Assembly (NCBI GenBank): GCA_022575985.1
Contig: JAKSXM010000263.1
Coordinates: 8,536,001-8,600,000, forward strand
DNA length: 64,000 bases
Direction of reading: 5' to 3'
Origin: Anagrus nilaparvatae
Lineage: Eukaryota > Arthropoda > Insecta > Hymenoptera > Mymaridae
The notes beneath the pieces are model-generated. The model did no database searches, was not told the DNA's origin, and saw nothing but the letters and a program-made list of their open reading frames with translations. How positions within the stretch are numbered: the first letter of the stretch is position 1; each line of letters starts with the position of its first letter. Position numbers and translations under genes: made by a program. Below are positions 1 to 10,675 of the stretch, one piece after another.

Positions 1-270
1 TTTTAAAAAATGTTATCAAGTTCAAAAATACTAAAAATTAAATATCTCAAAAACTACGATAGCTGAGCAGAAAATCTATGGCCTATGTCACCCGCAGACT
101 TTTTTTCTTTATTTTGACACCGATTTGATGCCAAGCAGTTCGGCGGTTCTTGCGTCATTAGGGTACAAACAGACAAACAAACAAATAAATTTTCAAATAT
201 ATATAGTATTAAGATTAAGATATAGTATAAGTATAAGTATAAGTATAAGTATATATATATATGGCGATAG
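1..270. repeat. Dispersed repeat, copy 1 (GGGTACAAACAG family)
   Basis: This block carries the phrase series 'tctcaaaaactacgatagctgag', 'acccgcagac', 'attttgacac..gattt' and 'gtcattagggtacaaacag', then an AT microsatellite. The same series recurs in order at about 21010-21145, 25549-25735 and partly 34300-34440, so it is a dispersed repeat. I see no terminal repeats or coding sequence. Class unknown. Confidence 0.6.
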
Positions 271-289
271 ATAATTTTTTTAGTTTGAT

Positions 290-616
290 AATCACGCCTA
301 GACGATAATAGCTAGGGACATGCGGTTTTCGGCAAAAAATGAGGAAAAATTGAAGGAGTCTCATAGGCTATACAGGATTTGGATTGATGCGAAAGAAAAT
401 TTTTGTCGCCAAAAAAACGTTTTTTCAAAAAAGTGATCCTTTTTTATGTTTTCGTAAATTTTCATGTGACAAATCAGACAAGGTATAGTAAGGTGTCAAA
501 AACCTTTAAAAAATCATTGAAATCATTTATGGAAGACCCCTTATCGTTGATAGTCTTTATGGTTTAAAACGTCTATTTTATGTACATGCATCTTAAACTA
601 ACCGATATTTTTAATA
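290..616. other. Non-coding stretch, no recognised feature
   Basis: AT-rich DNA with short A and T runs. I see no coding sequence, RNA gene or repeat structure. Confidence 0.4.
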
Positions 617-1010
617 ATATTTGGTGACTTGACTTCACTTCATTTAACTATCTTTTTGTTCTTCGCTGACTTTTTACCATAATTCAACTAATTTTTCTCG
701 TCAAGCGGATGTTATTTTTATCTTCAAATGACTATTCACTTACGCTTTATAAACTGTTTAAAAGATTTTCATTTTACTACAAAATTTTCCCCACCGACAT
801 TTAGTTATGTCATTTATACATTAAAAATATGTTCATTTGACTATTTTTTTAACCTCCTCTGACAAAAATTTTTACTAAAATTCGACTAATTTTTTACTTC
901 AAACGAATACTGTTTTTATGTTCAATTGACTATTCATTTACGCTTTATAAGCTGTTTAAAAAATTTAAATTTCACTATAAAATTTCTTCCGTGGACATTT
1001 AGTGACTTGT
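617..1010. repeat. Two diverged ~200-bp direct repeat units
   Basis: The phrase 'gactattcacttacgcttta' near 728 recurs as 'gactattcatttacgcttta' near 928. Surrounding sequence ('attcgactaatttttt', 'gacatttagt') also aligns, giving two units of about 200 bp. No coding potential seen. Confidence 0.6.
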
Positions 1011-1020
1011 TTAAATTACC

Positions 1021-1960
1021 ACCAGTACCTCCCGTATTTTTAAAAATAGATCAAGAATTAGTCAATTAAACAAATCAGTCTATCGGATCTTTTGATTTAT
1101 GGTCTTTATTTGAATACGATGAATTGAAAATAAATATGCGTCAACGAGACGATGAATCGTATAGAAATATTTTACAAAATTTAAGAATAGGTAATATTAC
1201 AAAAGAAGTTATCGAAGTATTGCTAACTCGATTAATCACTTATTCCTTAACAACTGTCAAAAGTAAATTAAAAAAAGTTTGCGATAAATTAGAAAATCTT
1301 TCAAATGATACATTAATTATGTTTACTACTCACAAATAAAATGTGCAATTCATTAAATAAACCCATGCTAGAAAGAATTAACTCTCAATTAAAACTTCAA
1401 GATTTAAAATTGTTAAATTATATCGAAGATATGCTTACGCGAACAGCTGGTCTTCTCTGTACTATCAAAATAAATTTTGGTACCAAAATGATAATCAGAG
1501 GAAATATTAATGCTTCACTTGGTCTTGCTAATGTGTCTGTAGGCAAAATCATGTCTATTTCAAACGTTTTATTTAACGAAGTTGGTAAAGTTGATATTGA
1601 AGTAGCCGGGAAAGTGTACCCAATCAAAAAAAATTGTTTCTTTCAATTTGGCAGAAGGAATCGATATATCTCAAGAGCAATTTCCACTGATCTGAAGTTA
1701 TGCCATTACTGTGCATAAAAAACCAGGATTATGTTTGAAAAATGTTTCAATTGATAGAGGTGACCGTAACTTTATTATAGGCTAATATATGTTACATTAT
1801 CCTGAATAAGTTTAAAAGGCCTTTATTTACTTAACAATGATCTCCATAAAATAAAATTTGCTATTCGCGCTGTTACAGAATATAACAATCTTCCTAAAAT
1901 TTTCAAACCAAATTTGGAGCAATATAAAATTTATGCATAGTTTGGCACGTGCCAAAAAAT
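1021..1960 (+). pseudogene. PIF1/Helitron-type helicase, C-terminal fragment, decayed
   Basis: Broken reading frames together give the order typical of PIF1-family helicases, including the helicase half of Helitron Rep-Hel proteins. 'LPPVFLKIDQEL' resembles the DLLQLPPV region. 'LWSLFEYDELKINMRQ' (about 1090-1145) precedes 'YRNILQNLRIGNITK'. 'LLCTIKINFGTKMIIRGNIN', then 'SLGLANVSVGKIMSI' (1450-1565), is the usual GxxVMLxxNID..GLVNG-x-G stretch. After a shift, 'ITVHKKPGLCLKNVSID' (about 1705-1755) fits the motif with TVHKTQGLT. Stops and frameshifts interrupt it near 1078, 1338 and 1700. The Walker A half and a Rep (HUH) domain are absent. Helitron origin is an inference; a decayed cellular PIF1 is the alternative. 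Confidence 0.75.
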
Positions 1961-2900
1961 GTTCTTGATGTTCAAAATCATTCAGAAGAAAATGATATTT
2001 CTTTAAGTATTAGGGGATTAAAAAAAAGGTATCAATAGATTAGATTTTATTAATTATAACATACAAATTCTATTTAATGGTAAAGTAATAAGGCAATACA
2101 TTATTCAGCAGCCTAAAAAGACTATTTCAAAAACAATCTTTAATGAATATATTAATAATAATACAATCGAAACAATTACCAAATTAACAAAGGCTATGCC
2201 CGGATCTATATAGTGAATCGGCCCACGAGAGATATTTAAAAACTAATTGTATTCGGTTAAAGTACACCTAAAATAAAGAAGATTCTGAAGTTTTCAGACC
2301 TCCAGATGCCTTCAGCTCTGATTGGCGGCCTATTAATGACAAAAATAAGTAAATTTTTAGTGACTTTTTAGTCGACTTTCTGATACTCCCGTGGTAAAAG
2401 GATTCTGTAAAAATGATCTTGCGACCTCTCATTCAAAAGTTTAGACGATATACTTTGAGATAAAATTACTTTTGAACGTGATATTAGTGAATCTTTTTGA
2501 TTGGTTGACCATAAACCATCCAAAATAAACTTTTTTTTCTTCTTAATTTGAGAGATATGCCCATTCTATTTTTTTTTTAACTAATGAAAAATAAAACAAA
2601 TTTTCATTTGCGACCATCTGTGCTCAAAAATATTAGGGGCAACATGGTCAAATACTTAAAAAACTGAAATAACTTTTGTTTTTAATTTTGCGATTTTTCG
2701 AAAAAGGACCCCGCACAAATGAATAGGAAATGGCCGCTCGATCAAATTAGATAAATTTTTTGTATGTTTTAGATTTTATTATCCTGAAAAAAGTCTCCAT
2801 GGACACAAAGCTTCAAAGTCTCAACTTTGGTTGCTACAGAGCTTGAAAGCTCTATAGCTCTATTACACAGGCACACACAAAAAAAATCATGTACCAGAGT
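1961..2900. other. Unresolved non-coding or decayed DNA
   Basis: Possible downstream decay of the helicase unit, but no frame stays open or is recognisable. A short GC-richer patch lies near 2200-2340. No terminal repeat of a Helitron (CTRR after a hairpin) could be assigned. Confidence 0.35.
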
Positions 2901-2904
2901 GTAG

Positions 2905-3470
2905 ACCCCCTGGTATGAGGGTTTTTGATAATTCTAAAACCGAATATGGGCATAGAAAATAGGTGCTTTCGCTATTTTCGCACATTTTGTGGACAGATTT
3001 GTTCCACAAGGGTTTTTCGGGTCGTTAAAAACGAATTTCATGGATTTTTTAATGAAAAATTAATATTTCATCCTTAAATTAGCTGAAAAAACCCTTTGGA
3101 CCTAATCTGAACGCAGAAAGTTTGAATATAGCAAAAATGCCCCTTTTAGGGGTAGTTTTAGCTAATATAAGGGCGAAATATTAATTTTTCATTAAAAAAA
3201 TCCATGGAAATCGTTTTCAGCGACCCAAAATACCCTTGTAGACCAAATCTGGCCGCAAAAGTGCGATAATAGTGAAAAAATTCCTTTTCAAAGGTAGTTT
3301 TAGCTAATTTAGGGGTTAAATATTAATGTTACCTTAAAAAATCATCATGAATCTTAATTAACGACCTAAAAACCTTTGAAAACCAATTCTTGGATAAATC
3401 TATTGACTCAGAAGGTTATGACATCAAAAATACGCAAATCTAGTATTCACTACCGTAAGCGAAACCCCTC
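2905..3470. repeat. ~130-bp satellite, locus 1 (one inverted unit, then direct units)
   Basis: Units share 'gcgaccca..aacccttg..gaccaaatctg', 'gcgaaaatagc', 'ccccttttaggggtagtttt' and 'gctaatttaagggtgaaata'. One unit (about 2920-3060) is in reverse orientation and is followed by two to three forward units up to about 3440. The array ends at a C-rich tract and 'attttgactgaagtac'. The same units and the same right flank occur at 10029-10680. Confidence 0.7.
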
Positions 3471-5150
3471 CCCCGTATTTTGACTGAAGTACTAGGGATT
3501 ACTTAGACCACTCTTTTGAGCACTTCAATTGGTACCCCTTCCGGCCCCGGTGCCTTGCCATTTTGTTCTTGACCATCTTGTCCTTTTTTAGAAAGAATTT
3601 TATACACTTTATGCACTAAAAGATTTAAAAATTAATTTTACTTTTAAAATATAATCTTTGATATTCATTTTTAATTATTTCCTAATTATCTAAATATTTT
3701 TCCTATACCTAAACTGGTACTCAGCTTTCTACTTATACTGTGCTTTTCTTTAAAAAATAAGCTTTATGTGATTATAAAAAATAAAAGTTAAAAAAATCTA
3801 CTCACATTATGATACGTAGATATAATCTATATCTTTTTGGATTAACGCACCGAGTAATTTTCTATTCATCAAAACGATTTTTTTTATTGAATACGTTATA
3901 GATTAATTGCAGATAATCTATACAAGGTTAAATAAAAAATTTTAAGTAAAATTTTGAATGAAAATCACGTGTCAGGATTCTAACCCTGTCGCCGTTTACT
4001 ATAAAATTTCCCATGTGGCTCTTTAATTTATTATATATATATATATAGTAAAAATTGGTTATTTTTGAAATTTAAAAATTAAAAACTTTTAATTTATTTA
4101 AAGGTTGACCAAGAATTTTGTCCCCACGCTTAAGGTCGTGGGAGGTTTGGATCCTTCAATCTGACCAAAAAGAATTGGAGTTTTAAATAAAAAGGAATTT
4201 TTTTTGAAGATAGTTGAATATTGATTATAAAAATTTTTTTCTTTACTTACTTTTTTTTTGATGAATTAACCTTGTTCAGAAAACCAATTTATGAAGAGGA
4301 AAATGAATTTTAGGTCAAAAAAATTTTTTTAATGAGTACTCGAAAGACACAAAAATTTTCTTAAATGAATTGAATTTAATGAAAAAAAAACGAAAATTTA
4401 GCTATTACAAAAGAAAAAAATACAAAAAACTAAAAATTAATTTATAATTTCCCAAAAAAAAAGTACATAATTAATAACACTTTGATTTTATTATGAGTAC
4501 AACGAGCACGATATGGAGTTAATAAAAATTTTGACTATTCGAAAACGTGAATGGAAACAGAATGAACGAGTCACCTGTCCCCATTCATGAGTTCGGTTCG
4601 TTGCCCTCTTCAAATTTCTAGGCCGATGCGTAGGTCAGTGACCGTTTTCACAGTGGTCCTACTGGCCTACGCGCAGGAAGAAATGCATGCGCTTCTTTCA
4701 AAATATCTAAACGGAAGGTAGAAGTGCATTCATTTTTAGATTTCGAGTCATAGTTATTCATAATTACTGCACTTCTGCCTTCCCCTTAGAGACTTGCGTG
4801 TTCACAAAAACAACCACACGTCAACGTCGCTTTTAAAATATGTGTTTTTAAATCTTATAAACTATATTATGTTTAAGAATCTTTTTTTTGGAATTTTATT
4901 TAAAAAAAATTTTTTTTTGGTTCGCGCGTGAGGAGTAGGCATTTATGGGTCGCGCAACCCATTAAAAAATAAATTGTAAAATAAAAAAAATTATTTATAT
5001 TCTTTTATTAAAAAAATCTTTAATTTTATTGTTTTTTACTTTAAATTTTGAATATATTATTATAATTTAAAAAAAAAAAAATTAAAAATTTTTATAATTA
5101 TTTTAATTTATTTTATAATTAGCTCAACCGTGAACCTCAACCTGTCATTG
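3471..5150. other. AT-rich intergenic DNA with a hairpin patch
   Basis: Mostly homopolymer-rich AT sequence. Around 4615-4800 there are paired segments: 'ggaaggtagaagtgca' near 4713 against 'tgcacttctgccttcc' near 4766, and two similar 'gcctacgcg' and 'gatgcgtagg' stretches near 4625-4675. These suggest a small inverted-repeat remnant. No gene seen. Confidence 0.4.
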
Positions 5151-7576
5151 ATATATGGGTCAATATTTGTGAACTGTATATGACTTTGCATGGGTGGGTC
5201 TCTAAATGTACTCCAAAGTATGTTTGGTCGAAAGTATATATAAAAAAAATAATTTTCCCCAATTTTTAGCTTTTTAAATCCAATCCTCTATTTTTTACAG
5301 CGATTTTTGTTTTTTTCAATTTTTTGAAATTTTTAATTTTTGAGAAATTTATGTTCATTAATTTTTCTCGCAAACGCGCACTTTACAATAAAATTTTTTT
5401 TCCTTATAGTACCCCATAGGAAATTTCCCGTAGAATTCGATTCTGGGGTCCAAATTTTTTTTTGAACTGCGCATGCGCGAGAAAATCAACTTTCTTGCTT
5501 TGCCTTTTTTAGCTTATATGCCTCAGCTGCAGACAGCTCAATTTTCATCCTGTTGGTCTCAAATTGTATGTTTTTTCATATACTTTCAGCTTATGAAATC
5601 ATTTTTTTGGGTAAATTTATTTTAAAAGCACTAAAATTGAAAAATAGCGATTTTTAAAAAATCATTTTTCACAAATTTTGAATGTTCTGCCAAGTCACGT
5701 GACTAAATGAAAATCTGACTGAAAATTCGGATTCAGCGGAAAATTTTACATAAGGATACCAATTTTCGTCTTATTTCATTAAATAGTTTCTAAGATATCC
5801 CATTTTAAAGATAAAGATTAAAATTGACTTTTTTTAAAAAACCCTAAAAATGGGACTCTGACTTTAATTATCATATCTGTTAAACAAATAATTATAAAAA
5901 GACGAGTAAAAATTTTTTGGAAACTAAGGGCTTGTAAAAAATTTTTGAGGCCTATAGAACTCGTTTCTTTTAAAAATTAGAATTTTGGCAGCAATTTCAA
6001 AATTGGTCATTTTGGGGTAAGAATATTTGGTTTATTGACTATCGGCATGAGAGATTTAGCGACAAATAATTGCAGTGTACGATAACTGAATGGTGACACT
6101 TATACCAAAAAAATGAGACCAATTGGAAGTATTTTGGTTATCTGGCAAGTTTGCAGCTTTGTATTAAAGATAACAAAAAAATCCTATTTGATAACATTGT
6201 GGTATTTTGTAGTTATTTAGTATTTTGCTATTTCTTTTATTTCTATAGCGTTACGGAAACATCCAAAACTTTTCCAAAAAGGGGGTCTTTTGTAAAATTT
6301 CTCGAGGAATCCGAAAATTTCGTCAAAATGTTCATTAGGTAACTAGAAAATTCGGAAAATTGAAAATAAGATAGAATAGCTACAAACTACAACAATGTTA
6401 TAAAATAGGATTTTTTTTCATAATCTTTAATACAAAGCTGCAACCTCGCCAGCTAACCAAAATACTTCCAATTGGTCTTATTTTTTCGGTATACATATCA
6501 ACATTTATTTACCGTACACCACATTTTTTTGTTGTTAATTCTCTCATGGAGATAGTCAATAAACCAAATCCCTATTCTTACCCAAAAATGACCAATTTTT
6601 CAATTGCTGCCAAAATTCTAATTTCTAAAAGAAACGAGTTCTATAGGCATCAAAAATTTTTTACAAGCCCTTAGTTTCCAAAAAATTTTTACTCGTCTTT
6701 TTATTATTATTTGTTTAACAGATATGATAATTAAAATCAGAGTCCCATTTTTAGGGTTTTTTAAAAAAAGTCAATTTTAATCTTTATCTTTAAAATGGGA
6801 TATCTTAGAAACTATTTAATGAAATAAGACGAAAATTGGTATCCTTATGTAAAATTTTCCGCTGAATCCGAATTTTCAGTCAGATTTTCATTTAGTCACG
6901 TGACTTGGCAGAAAATTCAAAATTTGTGAAAAATGATTTTTTAAAAATCGCTATTTTTCAATTTTAGTGCTTTTCAAATAAATGTAAATGTAAATGTAAA
7001 TATTCTTTATTTTGCAATTGAACAAAAATACAGTCATAAAATATACATCATATAGTAAATAATAGATAATCAACATAAATAATTTTTAATAAGTATAAAA
7101 TATACGTAATAAATTTACCCAAAAAAATGATTTCATATGCTGAAAGTATATGAAAAAACATACAATTTGAGACCAACAGGATGAAAATTGAGCTGTCTGC
7201 AGCTGAGGCATATAAGCTAAAAAAGGCAAAGCAAGAAAGTTGATTTTCTCGCGCATGCGCAGTTCAAAAAAAATTTGGACCCCAGAATCAAATTCTACGG
7301 GAAATTTCCTATGGGGTAATATAAGGACAAAAAATTTTATTGTAAAGTGCGCGTTTGCGAGAAAAATTAATGAACATAAATTTCTCAAAAATTAAAAATT
7401 TCAAAAAATTGAAAAAAACAAAAATCGCTGTAAAAAATAGAGGATTGGATCTAAAAAGCTAAAAATTGGGGAAAATTATTTTTTTTATATATACTTTCGA
7501 CCAAACATACTTTGGAATACATTCTGAGACTCGAAAATCCAAACTGTATACACTTCACAAATATTGACCCATATAT
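5151..7576. mobile_element. Large foldback element, arms ~1.1 kb
   Basis: Near-complete palindrome. The left arm runs from 'atatatgggtcaatatttg' at 5151 to about 6225. The right arm runs from about 6375 to the complementary 'caaatattgacccatatat' at 7576. The arms agree at high identity over 1 kb with a spacer of about 150 bp. The arms contain 'gcgcatgcgcgag' and 'tcacgtgac'. ORFs in the arms (for example 7086-7388 minus) look like chance frames. No transposase is visible, so this is a non-autonomous long-TIR or foldback element. Its inner modules recur in the elements at 48040-49693 and 53276-54611. Confidence 0.85.
6984..7107 (-). mobile_element. 3'-end fragment of a non-LTR retrotransposon inside the right arm
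   Basis: The left palindrome arm lacks this 124-bp segment. It is flanked by the direct repeat AATAAAT (6977-6983 and 7108-7114). On the minus strand it ends with AATAAA-containing sequence and three copies of ATTTAC, the microsatellite style of 3' tail found in CR1/L2/I-type elements. Only the 3' end is present, as expected of a 5'-truncated retrotransposed copy. Confidence 0.7.
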
Positions 7577-7704
7577 TAGAGTGGACCTAAAATTAGAGTT
7601 TTGAGAAAAACTTTACTCCCCGGGTTTTTTTGTGAAGTTTTGGTCATAAAAAGTCCCCAGCTCCAAGGATTTTGATTTTGCTTTGCAAAAACATGTGCCT
7701 GTAA

Positions 7705-8485
7705 GCACCTCAATTTTCCCATTTAAGGGGTCCTGCGCTTTCAATTTTTTTCGATAATCAAAAATTTTTTTTTCTTCTTATCTTATAAAAAAAATATTCA
7801 AAATTATGATAAAGAAAGTTTTATGTCGATATGTTGAATAAAAAAAATTTTAAAGAAGAAATTTGATAAAAAATATACCGTATATTATACATACAAAGCA
7901 ACTTTAAACACATTTATCTCGAAACCTACTTTTTTAAATTTGTCCGACTGATTGAAAGAAATCTACTCCTCCGATTTCATTTTTTTTTTCAATCTTTTTA
8001 TTATCTAATTAAGATGGCATTAAACTACGGAAAAGTTAATTGGGCTATTTTTAAAAATTTCACAGTGGGGAGAGTGTCCGAAAAAGAGGGTGATTTAAAA
8101 AAAATTTTTTTTTTTTATTGTAACTTTTTTAATTATTAATATTTTTCCTTTTCCTTAGTTTAATGCCAAGTTTAGGGCATGCAGAAAAACATGATTTTTT
8201 TTTTTTTTTTTTAAGATGAACCTGGGCGGCTGAATCAGTCGGACAACTTTTTTTATTTTTTTTTCATCGCTTCATTCAGCGCCATCTTTCAAATACTTAA
8301 TGTACATAAAAATTAAAAAAAAAAAAAAGGAAGGTTGCCTAATAATGTACAAAATCAATTAAAAAAAAATTTTTCAAATAGCTAAAGCAGTTTTTTTTTT
8401 ATGACCACTCAAAATTTCCTCGAAATTATAGCATTTGAAAGCGCAAGACCCCTTAAATAACATGGGAATTTTGAATTTTCAGCTT
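7705..8485. mobile_element. Foldback element, arms ~340 bp
   Basis: The left segment 'ttaaggggtcctgcgctttc' (about 7725) pairs with 'gaaagcgcaagacccctta' (about 8437). 'ttgtccgactgatt' (about 7940) pairs with 'aatcagtcggacaa' (about 8233). 'ggcattaaactacggaaaag' (about 8013) pairs with 'cttttccttagtttaatgcc' (about 8150). The arms therefore converge on a centre near 8050-8140. No coding sequence. Outer limits are approximate. Confidence 0.75.
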
Positions 8486-8653
8486 TCTAATTTTTTAACG
8501 TGCTGAAAAAATTTTTTTAAAGACTACCAAACAGATAGAAAATGATGTTTAGACATATAAAAACTGATCCCCAAAATTATAGCAGTCCCAGAACACTTTG
8601 TTTTATCAAAATAAAATTTTAAAAAATCGCAATTTTCTCATTAAATATTAAAT

Positions 8654-8740
8654 ATGTCCCATTTAAGGGGGGTAGTCAAATTTGTCCCATTTAAGGGGGG
8701 GGGGGGTCAAATTTGTCCCATTTAAGGGGGGGGGTCATTT
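8654..8740. repeat. Short G-tract array
   Basis: Three units of 'gtcccatttaagg' followed by runs of G and 'gtcaaattt'. The same monomer appears in opposite orientation at 9450-9700, so this is probably a broken part of the same element family. Confidence 0.75.
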
Positions 8741-9215
8741 ATTATTTTCACAAAATGCTTAACTTGCCAGGCCCCTAACCAGCCAGCAAACGGCGCTATA
8801 AATAATAATTAATGCACAAAACTTTTTGTAATAATTTGTTTATTTTATTATTCTTATTTATGTATGTAATGCAGTGACATTAATCTGTTTTGGGGGTAAC
8901 AGTCTTTATTATAAATACTCTCAATTGTAAACATTGTAATTAAAGAAAGTGTAATCTTTGATATGATATACTATAGATCCATTATCCATTATGATTATTG
9001 CACGAAATCTAATAAATTTTTAAAAGGGGGTAACAGTCACTTTATAAAATCCAATAAATCTAAACCCTTATTTTGTGGACCCCAAAAGTTCAGATTCAGA
9101 TGAATTTGTGATTAGGAACTGTTTAATTATATTTATATCAAAACAATTGTAAATAAAGTATTCATAAAATTTATGTAAAAACTTATAACCGGTTTGTGTG
9201 CACACAACAAAAATG
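8741..9215. other. Spacer between opposed G- and C-tract arrays
   Basis: AT-rich sequence with two GGGGGTAACAGTC phrases (about 8893 and 9027). No gene found. Confidence 0.4.
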
Positions 9216-9745
9216 CATGGAACATGTTTACTTACATTTACATCTGTAATCTTACAGCATAGACACACAAAAAAAATACAATTTCCTATTTTTATAATTT
9301 GTAATTATCACCTTTACTAAATGTTAAGATTCTAAACCAAACTATTATGATTTCCTAAACGCGTATTATTCTAGGTCCCTAAATCAAAAAATTTTCTAAG
9401 TCCCTAAACCCAAATTATTCTAAGTCCCAAAATTGAAATTATTCCAAGTCCCATTTGACCCCCCCCTTAAATGGGACATATTTGACCCCCCCCTTAAATG
9501 GGACAAATTTGACTACCCCCCTTAAATGGGACATATTTGACCCCCCCTTAAATGGGATAAATTTGACCCTCCCCCTTAAATGGGACAAATTTAACTACCC
9601 TCCTTTAATGGGACATATTTGACTACCCCCCTTAAATGGGACATATTTGACCCCCCCCCCTTAAATGGGACAAATTTGACCCCCCCCCCCCCCCCCTTAA
9701 TTTTCAAATTCCGAAGTACCCCCCTCCCTATAAACATGTTCCATG
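9216..9745. mobile_element. CATGGAACATGTTTA-terminus element, copy 1 (reverse)
   Basis: Bounded by CATGGAACATGTTTA at 9216 and its complement ending at 9745. It is preceded by 'aaccggtttgtgtgcacac', as the other copies are. Inside are phrases of the type 'aagtccctaaa..aattattc', then about ten C-rich monomers of roughly 25 bp ('ccccccttaaatgggacaa' plus 'atttga') at 9450-9702. Non-coding. Other copies: 17969-18222, 19636-20160, 23435-24428 and 50656-51147. Confidence 0.75.
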
Positions 9746-10028
9746 TTAAAATAATTTTTAATAGTTAAAAATAATACAGTTTGAAAAAATAATAAATAAT
9801 ACAATCACTTATTTGTAAATAGTGCATGTAAAATAAAAAAAATGTACATTACAAGTAATATATGAAGTGTTAAAAATAGATAATAAAATTTCAATTAAAA
9901 TCAGATTTTTTTTACATTCGATTAGGAATTTAAGGTAATCCAATATTTTTTATTTTTCAAAATGTAGATATTCTAAAATGCTTGTGAATTTCCCAAACAA
10001 AATAAAATAATTAATTTTTGCTAATTTA
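9746..10028. other. AT-rich spacer
   Basis: No coding or structural feature recognised between the C-tract element and the satellite that follows. Confidence 0.4.
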
Positions 10029-10640
10029 ATGGTAAAAATTTGCATAAAATACATTTTCATAGAAACATTATCACCGAAATTCTTGATCAAGGAACACAAA
10101 AACCCATATGGACCAAATTTAGACACTCAAAGTGCAAAAATTGCAAATGCACCCCTTTTAGGAATTGTTTTTGCTTATTTTAGGGTAAAATTAATTTTTA
10201 ATACAAAAATCCCCCAAATCAATGACCCAAAAAACCCGTTAGAACTTAATTTGGACGCTCAAAGTCCGAATATAGCAAAAGCACCCCTTTTAGGGGTTGT
10301 TTTTGCTAAACTAAGGGTGAAATATTGATTATTCACAAAAAACTCCCCCAAATTCTTGATCAGCGACCCAAAGAACCCGTTAGGACTTAATTTGGTTCCT
10401 CAAAGTGCGGAAATAGCAAAAACACCCTTTTTAGGGGTTGTTTTTGCTAATTTAAGGGTTAAATATTTATTATTTATCATAAATTCCCCCAAATTCTTGA
10501 TCAGCAGCCCAAAGAACCCGTTAGGACTTAATTTGGTCACTCAAAGTGCGAAAATAGCAAAAACACCCTTTTTAGGGGTTGTTTTTGCTAATTTAAGGGT
10601 GAAATATTAATTATTTATCAAAAATTCCCCCAAATTCTAA
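10029..10640 (+). repeat. ~135-bp satellite, locus 2 (four or more direct units)
   Basis: About four tandem units, each with 'cttgatcagcgacccaa', 'aacccgttaggacttaattt', 'gcaaaaacacccttttta' and 'ggggttgtttttgctaattt'. Because the period is close to a multiple of three, the frame stays open for 99 and 84 codons with the repeating phrase 'NPLGLNL..QSAKIAKTPFLG'. This is a by-product of the repeat and not evidence for a protein. The unit and its right flank match 2905-3510. Confidence 0.8.
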
Positions 10641-10675
10641 ACCCCCCCCCCCCCCCGAATTTTGACTGGAGTATC

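Noticed and set aside
7086..7388. 100-codon minus-strand ORF
   Set aside because: It lies in a palindrome arm; the mirrored arm is not open in the same way and there is no recognisable protein content.
10029..10610. 99- and 84-codon plus-strand ORFs with repeating peptide
   Set aside because: The frame is open only because the satellite period is near a multiple of three; there is no evidence of a start context or conserved protein.
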